DNA of 5,262 nucleotides from Planctomycetota bacterium. GTDB lineage: Bacteria > Planctomycetota > Phycisphaerae > Phycisphaerales > Phycisphaeraceae. Shown in pieces: positions 1 to 4,080 of this stretch. Position numbers and translations under genes: made by a program. Each line of letters opens with the position of its first letter. Within the stretch, counting starts at the first letter, position 1. Under the pieces are notes generated by a model, which saw only the letters and a list, made by a program, of their open reading frames with translations, did no database searches and was not told the DNA's origin. Location: NCBI GenBank assembly GCA_029267795.1, contig JAJUHR010000146.1:1-5262 (forward strand), written 5' to 3'.

Positions 1-1522
1 CCTCGATCTTCGAAAAATCGAGGATGTCGTTGATCACCGCCAGCAGGTGTTCACCGTTGCGGCGGATGGTCTGGACATAGCTGCCCCGCTCCTCGGCCGA
101 CAGGCCCGCCTCCAGAAGCAGGTCGGTATACCCCAGGATCGCCGTCATCGGCGTGCGGATCTCGTGGCTCATGTTCGCCAAAAACTCGCTCTTGGCGCGC
201 GTGGCGGACTCGGCCGCCCACCGGGCGTGTTCGAGCTCCTGGGTCCTGATCGCCAGCTCCGTGGTGTGGGTCTCCAGGTACTCCCTCGCCAACGCCAAGT
301 CTTCCGCTTGCTTCCGCAGGTTCTCCTCCGCCTCCCGGCGCAGCGCGTTATTCCGGTTGGCCTCAATCAGACTGGCGCAGGTCGCAAGGAACGGTTGCAG
401 ATACCTCACCACGGACTCGCTGTAGCCCCCAGGCCGGTTCGCAATCCCCACCATCCCGATCATCTGCGGACCGTGGTGAATGGGCAGCCCCAGATAGGCT
501 CGCAACGGAGGGTGCCCCTGCGGCAAACCCCCCCGACGGGGATCCGTCGAGGGGTCGTTGGCGATCACCGGCTGCCCCGACGTCATCACGGCCCCGAACA
601 ACGTCTTAAGGTTGTGGAACTCCATCCCCTTCGGAGCGTTCTTCCTGTAAAACGCCCGAGTCTCCTCGTTCCAGGCGATATTCGTGATGGCATAGGTTTT
701 CAGATACGGCCCGCCGCTGGAAGAATACAGCACCTCCCCGATAAAACCGTACTCGCTTTCAGTCAGCTTCAGCAGATTCTTCAGAATGCCGTCGAACAGC
801 TCCTTAAGGCTGACATCCCTGATGAACTGCAATTGCGCCTCGCTGATGGCGGTCAACATCCGGTTGGTGGTCTCCAATTCCTCCTCGGCCCTCTTCTTCT
901 CGGTCAGGTCCGAAACGATCCCCGCGAAGATGCGCCGATCCCCCAACCGAACTTCGCTCACCGATAGGTGCAGCGGAACCTTCGTGCCGTCTTTTCGCTG
1001 CCCGATCACTTCTTGGACACGCCCCATGATCTTGGCCCTGCCGGTCCTGAGATAGTTGACCAGGTATTGGTCATGCCGATCGCCGTGTTCACTGGTCATC
1101 AGCATCGCAACATTGCGCCCGATCACCTCCTCCGACGCGTAGCCGAAGATACGCTCCGCAGTGGGGTTGAACCTCTCGATCGTCCCCTTTTCGTCAATCG
1201 TGAGAATGCCCTCAGCGGCCGAATCGATAATGGCCGCCGCCTTCACGTGCTCCGTTGCGGCGATCCGACATAGAGGCCGGATGATCGTGTACCAAAGGGG
1301 CAGCGAAGACATCAGAGCCAGCAGGCCGGCATCCACCAAGGCTTCCACCCATGCACTGGTGGTTGGTGGCAACACCAGCGGCAGGAAAAACATGACACCC
1401 GCCTCTGCTACAAAGACGATCACCAATATGGCCGCCAGGAGCCACCCGGGAGGCCAGAAAGATAAAGAGGGCGTTCTCAGCAGGCGCTTCACGCCGGAAC
1501 CGTCGGTGGGACATATGCGCAT
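1..1522 (-). CDS. Membrane-bound PAS-GAF sensor histidine kinase (C-terminus off the left edge)
   Basis: Inner-membrane sensor kinase that would autophosphorylate on histidine and pass the phosphate to a response regulator. The frame is open from the ATG at 1522 to the window edge, 507 residues, with no stop seen. Start choice: GGGGGGGAG lies 9 nt upstream (1532-1540), and no other start codon occurs before the upstream in-frame stop. Domains: TM1 about 27-51, a short loop, TM2 about 62-81; PAS about 95-210 (RFNPTAERIFGY, HDQYLVNYL, GQRKDGT), closest in style to FixL-type PAS; GAF about 228-385 (SGQPVIANDPSTDPRR, MVGIANRPGGYSES); a charged coiled-coil linker about 385-445; HisKA from about 443 with the H-box LANMSHEIRTPM, phospho-acceptor His453, ending in DILDFSKIE. 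The ATPase domain, and any receiver that would make it a hybrid kinase, lie outside the window. The signal sensed is unknown. An AT-rich stretch upstream (about 1550-1600) may hold its promoter. Confidence 0.95.
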   Translation of the reverse strand, partial: MRICPTDGSGVKRLLRTPSLSFWPPGWLLAAILVIVFVAEAGVMFFLPLVLPPTTSAWVEALVDAGLLALMSSLPLWYTIIRPLCRIAATEHVKAAAIIDSAAEGILTIDEKGTIERFNPTAERIFGYASEEVIGRNVAMLMTSEHGDRHDQYLVNYLRTGRAKIMGRVQEVIGQRKDGTKVPLHLSVSEVRLGDRRIFAGIVSDLTEKKRAEEELETTNRMLTAISEAQLQFIRDVSLKELFDGILKNLLKLTESEYGFIGEVLYSSSGGPYLKTYAITNIAWNEETRAFYRKNAPKGMEFHNLKTLFGAVMTSGQPVIANDPSTDPRRGGLPQGHPPLRAYLGLPIHHGPQMIGMVGIANRPGGYSESVVRYLQPFLATCASLIEANRNNALRREAEENLRKQAEDLALAREYLETHTTELAIRTQELEHARWAAESATRAKSEFLANMSHEIRTPMTAILGYTDLLLEAGLSAEERGSYVQTIRRNGEHLLAVINDILDFSKIE

Positions 1523-1794
1523 CGCCGAATGCTCCCCCCCAGACGCGATATAAAAACAAGATAAAGCCGCTTTTAGTCTTAAAATCGGCCAACTCGTAAG
1601 AGCTATTCAGTCACTTCTTAAGTCTCGTCGGGTGCAACCGAAACCGATATAACCAGAGCCTGGACGCACCCCATCACCCCCAACGGCGAGCCGCGGCTTC
1701 GATTCCGCGCCCAGCAGCGTTTTTTTTCTTCAACCAGTCCGAGTCGTAGTGCGCACCACAACATGATCCGATCTTTGTCCCAGTCGCCGGGTGC

Positions 1795-1820
1795 CTGGGG
1801 CTAAGCGCAGCGTGCCCCAG
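1795..1820. repeat. Inverted repeat, 7-bp stem CTGGGGC / GCCCCAG
   Basis: Arms 1795-1801 (CTGGGGC) and 1814-1820 (GCCCCAG) are perfectly complementary around a 12-base loop, which can itself form a small GC/GC inner stem. It is not followed by a T run on either strand, so it is not a standard terminator. It sits just beside the GTAG/GGAG palindrome cluster and may belong to the same dispersed element. Confidence 0.5.
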
Positions 1821-1832
1821 TCTTGCAGTTTT

Positions 1833-1855
1833 GTAGGTTCCTCCGCCGGGGTGCC
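1833..1855 (+). repeat. GTAG-headed imperfect hairpin (REP-like)
   Basis: GTAG at 1833-1836 runs straight into an imperfect hairpin with arms 1836-1843 and 1848-1855, including one mismatch and two G-T pairs. It is weaker than the other units. I include it because the perfect GGAG-headed palindrome begins where it ends, on the opposite strand, giving the inverted-pair layout seen in compound REP elements. Confidence 0.35.
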
Positions 1856-1880
1856 ACAGCTTGCTCGCAAGCTGTGCTCC
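1855..1880 (-). repeat. GGAG-headed perfect palindrome (REP-like)
   Basis: Read on the minus strand, GGAG (1880-1877) is followed at once by a perfect 10-bp stem: arm CACAGCTTGC, 2-base loop, arm GCAAGCTGTG (1876-1855). It is the longest perfect stem in the window. GGAG or GTAG followed immediately by a palindrome is the defining layout of REP elements mobilised by RAYT (TnpA-REP) transposases. No RAYT gene is present in the window. Confidence 0.6.
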
Positions 1881-1894
1881 ACCAACCCCGTCAT

Positions 1895-1913
1895 CTCCGC
1901 CGCGCGGACCTAC
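1895..1913 (-). repeat. GTAG-headed short hairpin (REP-like)
   Basis: On the minus strand, GTAG (1913-1910) is followed after one G by TCCGC, loop GCG and GCGGA, a perfect 5-bp stem with a 3-base loop. It has the same orientation as the GGAG palindrome and the opposite orientation to the GTAG unit at 1833. The stem is short enough to be chance alone; the support comes from the header and the clustering. Confidence 0.35.
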
Positions 1914-2036
1914 CCTAAGCCCCCCCGGCGGCAACCCGCGGTTCACCGATCCGAATTGAGCAAGGGCGCAACAGTTGACCCACAAAGAGATGACACACGC
2001 TCCCCCGTCCTCCGGCTGCCTCTCTCCCAGAACCAA

Positions 2037-2109
2037 TACCCCCTAGGGGAGTCGAACCCCTGTTCTCGGACTGAGAATCCGATGTCCTGGGCCACTAGAC
2101 GAAGGGGGC
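2037..2109 (-). tRNA. tRNA-Glu, anticodon CUC
   Basis: A full cloverleaf folds on the minus strand, 73 nt to the discriminator base. Acceptor GCCCCCT pairs with AGGGGGT; the D arm is GTC-GAC with loop TAGTGGCCCAG; the anticodon stem is TCGGA/TCCGA with loop TTCTCAG, giving anticodon CTC at 2075-2073; the variable loop has 4 nt; the T arm is AGGGG-TTCGACT-CCCCT. The layout matches bacterial tRNA-Glu, and the CUC anticodon reads GAG. The terminal pair is G1-U72, a wobble. The next bases are TTG, so CCA is not encoded and must be added by the CCA-adding enzyme. GAG is common in the G-rich minus-strand genes here. Confidence 0.96.
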
Positions 2110-2162
2110 CACAGCTCGCCAAAATCCGCTCGCTTGGGTCGTGATCCCAAACTTCCGGCCGA

Positions 2163-2192
2163 AGCATACAGACGATTTCACCGCCCCGTCAA
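2163..2192 (-). promoter_or_regulatory. Sigma70-type promoter for tRNA-Glu
   Basis: On the minus strand, TTGACG (2192-2187) matches the -35 consensus at five of six bases. It is separated by 18 bases from TATGCT (2168-2163), which matches the -10 at four of six. Transcription would start near 2156, giving a leader of about 47 nt before the mature tRNA end at 2109, to be removed by RNase P. The site lies past the RNase HII stop codon, so the tRNA can be transcribed on its own. Confidence 0.5.
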
Positions 2193-2246
2193 CCCGCCGT
2201 CGCCTCACGCCCAACGGCAAGCCCCACACCCGCCCCCAACCGCACC

Positions 2247-3260
2247 CTACCGGCTCCGCAACAACCGCCCCGCATCAATCGATAACCCCGGCAGCACCGG
2301 CTCGATCTGCCGCCAAAAACGCTTGCCGTCCACCCCGTACCCCGCCGTCGGTTTCACCTGCGGCACCCGCTGCAAAAACCACGCCTGGAACCGCTTCATC
2401 AGCAACTCACGCGTGTACTTGCTCACCATGCTCGCCAGCGCCACGGGGAAATGCCCCGCATCGGCCGCCACCTCGAACCGCACCACCATCGCCCGCTCGC
2501 CACGACCGTCCCGGCCGGCGCGCAGCTCCAAGCGGTACGCACTTACCGACTCGTTCTCCTCCAGCACGACCATCCGCGCCTCAGGGAAACTCATCGCCAG
2601 CAGCTCGCGGTACCGCATCCGACCCGATTGCCGGTCCACCACCACCACCGGGCGCTGCGGCCCAAACCGCTCCCAGATCGCCTGCAGATGACCCGCCACC
2701 AGCGTGAAGCTCGCCGCCGCTTTCGATCGCGTCGCCGCCACCATTTGATTGAACCGATCTTCGAACAGGATCGTAGCGCCCACATCCGCCACGCTCACGC
2801 CCGCTGCCGCCGCCACTGTGCCAAGCATGCTCCGCGCAACCGCCACCTCGCCCGCCGTCGTCGCACAAGGCAATGCCCCCCACGGGTGACCGTCGCTCGG
2901 CGCGTACCAAGGCAGGCCGGCCAGATCGCAGTGCCCCCGATCCCCCAACCAGCGCAGCCAGGCATCCACCGTCGTCGCCTGGTACCCCATCGTCCCACAA
3001 AAGGCCAACACTCCCAGCTCCAGGTGCTTGATCCCACCCGCCTGGGTGTGCAGCTTCTTCGAATCATTCACCGCAATCTTCCCGCGCCGCCGACTCACGC
3101 CGCGACACACCGCCTTCGAAAGCAGCCGCCAAACCGCCGGCGGAAGCAACCCCTCCTCCTCCGGCTCCACCCCAGCTACCCCCAGCACCGTCCGCCCCAC
3201 CACCAGCGGCCCAAAGAACGGCCCGTACCCCGCCTCATCGATCCCCGCGTATACGTACAT
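2247..3260 (-). CDS. RNase HII-like ribonuclease (divergent, 337 aa)
   Basis: Probable endonuclease cutting the RNA strand of RNA-DNA hybrids, and perhaps single ribonucleotides in DNA; cytoplasmic and metal-dependent. Seen: residues 5-21 read AGIDEAGYGPFFGPLVV, the HII signature with catalytic Asp8-Glu9; NDSKKL at 65-70; VVVVD at 205-209, where Asp209 fits the third carboxylate; SMVSKYTRELLMKRF at 277-291, corresponding to the SxxAKxxRDxxM helix; and a C-terminal TAGYGVDGKRFW at 305-316, in the place of the HPxYGF motif. Two oddities: Glu285 stands where canonical HII has the fourth Asp, and an insert at about 85-200 makes it much longer than the usual 200-250 residues. It has HIII length but no N-terminal TBP-like domain, since the catalytic motif starts at residue 5. 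No Shine-Dalgarno precedes the ATG. A phylum-specific HII branch with altered substrate preference is possible. Confidence 0.85.
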   Translation of the reverse strand: MYVYAGIDEAGYGPFFGPLVVGRTVLGVAGVEPEEEGLLPPAVWRLLSKAVCRGVSRRRGKIAVNDSKKLHTQAGGIKHLELGVLAFCGTMGYQATTVDAWLRWLGDRGHCDLAGLPWYAPSDGHPWGALPCATTAGEVAVARSMLGTVAAAAGVSVADVGATILFEDRFNQMVAATRSKAAASFTLVAGHLQAIWERFGPQRPVVVVDRQSGRMRYRELLAMSFPEARMVVLEENESVSAYRLELRAGRDGRGERAMVVRFEVAADAGHFPVALASMVSKYTRELLMKRFQAWFLQRVPQVKPTAGYGVDGKRFWRQIEPVLPGLSIDAGRLLRSR

Positions 3261-3276
3261 GGCTGCGCAATATATA
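3261..3276 (-). promoter_or_regulatory. Possible -10 element and leaderless start for the RNase HII-like gene
   Basis: On the minus strand TATATT (3274-3269) ends 8 bases before the ATG at 3260, and there is no Shine-Dalgarno sequence in between (GCGCAGCC). If TATATT is a -10 hexamer, transcription would start at or within a couple of bases of the ATG, giving a leaderless mRNA. I see no convincing -35 element, and the gene could also be read from upstream through the hairpin array. Confidence 0.2.
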
Positions 3277-3307
3277 CCCCATGAACCGATCGAACGAGCC
3301 GTCGCCC

Positions 3308-3329
3308 GTAGAGCAGGTCATCGACCTGC
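3308..3329 (+). repeat. GTAG hairpin A (first unit of the array)
   Basis: GTAG (3308-3311) is followed after one A by a perfect 7-bp stem: GCAGGTC (3313-3319), loop ATC, GACCTGC (3323-3329). The layout closely resembles the SMAG repeats of Stenotrophomonas, in which GTAG precedes a stem with a short loop. On the plus strand ATATTTTT follows, so it could also stop plus-strand transcription, although no plus-strand gene lies upstream. Confidence 0.65.
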
Positions 3330-3338
3330 CATATTTTT

Positions 3339-3361
3339 GTAGGGCGAGCCTTTGGCCCGCC
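3339..3361 (+). repeat. GTAG hairpin B (second unit)
   Basis: GTAG (3339-3342) runs directly into arms GGCGAGCC (3343-3350) and GGCCCGCC (3354-3361) around a TTT loop; seven of eight positions pair and the one mismatch is A-C. It starts 31 bases after unit A. Confidence 0.65.
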
Positions 3362-3375
3362 GCCAAATGCAGCTC

Positions 3376-3397
3376 GTAGGTCCGGGCCCGCCCGGAC
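3376..3397 (+). repeat. GTAG hairpin C (third unit)
   Basis: GTAG (3376-3379) is followed at once by a perfect 8-bp stem: GTCCGGGC (3380-3387), loop CC, GCCCGGAC (3390-3397). It starts 37 bases after unit B. Its stem sequence differs from those of A and B, so the array was not made by simple recent tandem duplication of one unit. Confidence 0.7.
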
Positions 3398-3410
3398 ATT
3401 TCACGCAGTG

Positions 3411-3440
3411 GTAGGGCAGCTCCAGCGCAGCGGGCCCGCC
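3411..3440 (+). repeat. GTAG unit D (fourth, degenerate hairpin)
   Basis: GTAG (3411-3414) starts 35 bases after unit C. What follows can pair only partly, for example GGGC (3414-3417) with GCCC (3434-3437). It looks like a decayed member of the array; spacing and orientation support it more than pairing does. Confidence 0.4.
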
Positions 3441-3481
3441 AACACAACCACACACCCGCCGAACGAGCTTGCACACGGGCT

Positions 3482-3739
3482 TCAGCACCCTTCCATCTCG
3501 AGGATGTAGTACCCGCTCTTCTGGATCGCCTGCTCCACCGCCCGCGACGCTTCTTCGATATGACAGAACTGGCACTCTTTCGCCGTCAGCGGTTGCCCCT
3601 TCTGCCCCACACGCTCCAAGTACTCCCGACCGAAACGCAGCACCTGATCGGGCGGCGTCTCCTTGGGCACCAACACGTCGAAATGCATCACACCCCCGTC
3701 CTTCTTGGTGACATACGTATCAAACACCGCTACTTTCAT
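3482..3739 (-). CDS. DUF2024 family protein (85 aa)
   Basis: Small cytoplasmic protein of unknown function. It matches the DUF2024 family along its whole length: start MKVAVFDTYVTKKDG, middle LTAKECQFCHIEEA, end GYYILEMEGC. The length (85) is normal for the family, so the gene appears intact. GGAG (3749-3746) lies 6 nt before the ATG and fixes the start. There is no signal peptide or membrane segment. Cys56, Cys59 and His60 form a CxxCH motif, and Cys85 is the last residue; together with His19 these could bind a metal, but that is inference. As the protein is not exported, covalent haem attachment at CxxCH is unlikely. It lies upstream of the RNase HII-like gene in the same direction, separated by about 220 bases holding the hairpin array, so tight operon coupling is doubtful. 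Confidence 0.92.
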   Translation of the reverse strand: MKVAVFDTYVTKKDGGVMHFDVLVPKETPPDQVLRFGREYLERVGQKGQPLTAKECQFCHIEEASRAVEQAIQKSGYYILEMEGC

Positions 3740-3784
3740 GGTTCACTCCATCCGCCCCATCACCACAGGCCTTGAAAGTGGAGC

Positions 3785-3790
3785 ATCATA
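3785..3790 (-). promoter_or_regulatory. Possible -10 hexamer for the DUF2024 gene
   Basis: TATGAT on the minus strand (3790-3785) matches the -10 consensus at five of six bases. It would start a transcript near 3778, with a leader of about 39 nt carrying the GGAG ribosome site. At 16-18 bases upstream I see only poor -35 candidates, so this is tentative. Confidence 0.3.
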
Positions 3791-4040
3791 CTCCCGGCAA
3801 CCCGGCCCAACACCTCCCCCTCGTGCGGCAACCCCAACTTATCGCGACCATAAAGCTCCGATAAATCACCGCCTCCGCGGCCGTCCGCGGCGATCTCAAA
3901 GACCCCGCTAAGCCTAACCAAATTAACCCGCACAAATGCACGATATGCCTTAAAGCAAACCGGCGCCGATGTCCGCGCGCAGACTCGTGTGTCTTCGCCA
4001 ACCGGGCCGCGCCACAACCTCGGCGACTCGAACCCTCGGC

Positions 4041-4057
4041 AGCATCCAGCGGATGCT
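4041..4057 (+). repeat. Perfect hairpin in the leader of the plus-strand gene
   Basis: AGCATCC (4041-4047), loop AGC, GGATGCT (4051-4057): a perfect 7-bp stem ending 23 bases before the ATG at 4081. No T run follows it. It could be a 5' UTR stem or a dyad operator; the sequence cannot tell these apart. Confidence 0.45.
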
Positions 4058-4080
4058 CCCCCGTCAGAAAGGTAGGGCCC

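Larger units (their letters stand above)
1523..2036. other. Gene-free region with palindromes, between kinase start and tRNA-Glu
   Basis: I find no credible gene in these 514 bases. The longest open frames overlap on both strands and translate to low-complexity Arg/Gly/Pro/Ser-rich peptides with no motif. The part next to the kinase (about 1550-1610) is AT-rich and is probably its promoter and leader. A run of eight T occurs at 1720-1727. From 1746 to 1913 there is a series of inverted repeats, listed separately, several beginning with GTAG or GGAG. Confidence 0.7.
3740..4080. other. Divergent intergenic region
   Basis: These 341 bases separate two divergent genes and must hold both promoters. 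I find no RNA gene and no convincing ORF; the long minus-strand frame here runs into the opposite gene and has no recognisable motif. Contents seen: the -10 candidate for DUF2024, a GC-rich inverted repeat CCGCGG (3875-3880 and 3885-3890), an AT-richer island (about 3915-3960) that may carry the plus-strand promoter, and a hairpin at 4041-4057 before the plus-strand gene. Confidence 0.5.

Noticed and set aside
47..1553. Plus-strand open frames across the kinase region
   Set aside because: They are antisense shadows. The minus-strand frame gives continuous PAS, GAF and HisKA sequence with intact motifs.
1212..1592. Minus-strand 126-residue frame starting at 1592
   Set aside because: It overlaps the start of the real kinase frame in another phase, and its translation has no motif; the kinase ATG at 1522 has a strong ribosome site.
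1692..1727. Possible intrinsic terminator: CGCGG/CCGCG stem followed by eight T
   Set aside because: The stem is only 5 bp with an 8-base loop, the T run starts 10 bases after it, and no plus-strand gene ends upstream.
1674..2036. Minus-strand 120-residue frame directly after the tRNA
   Set aside because: It begins at the tRNA 3' end, has a Gly/Ala/Arg-rich composition without motifs, and runs through the palindromes.
2134..3284. Several overlapping frames on both strands around the nuclease
   Set aside because: They are Arg/Pro-rich shadows of the high-GC RNase HII-like gene, which alone carries conserved motifs.
3308..3440. Hairpin array read as a CRISPR array
   Set aside because: Apart from the GTAG head the units share no repeat sequence; spacing varies and the palindromes themselves occupy most of each unit. 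No cas gene is present.
3875..3890. CCGCGG-CCGT-CCGCGG inverted repeat
   Set aside because: CCGCGG is self-complementary and common in GC-rich DNA, and no T run or gene end goes with it; too likely by chance.
4000..4060. tRNA-like GGTTCGAGTC on the minus strand
   Set aside because: The flanking bases do not form a T stem, and no acceptor or anticodon arm can be found.
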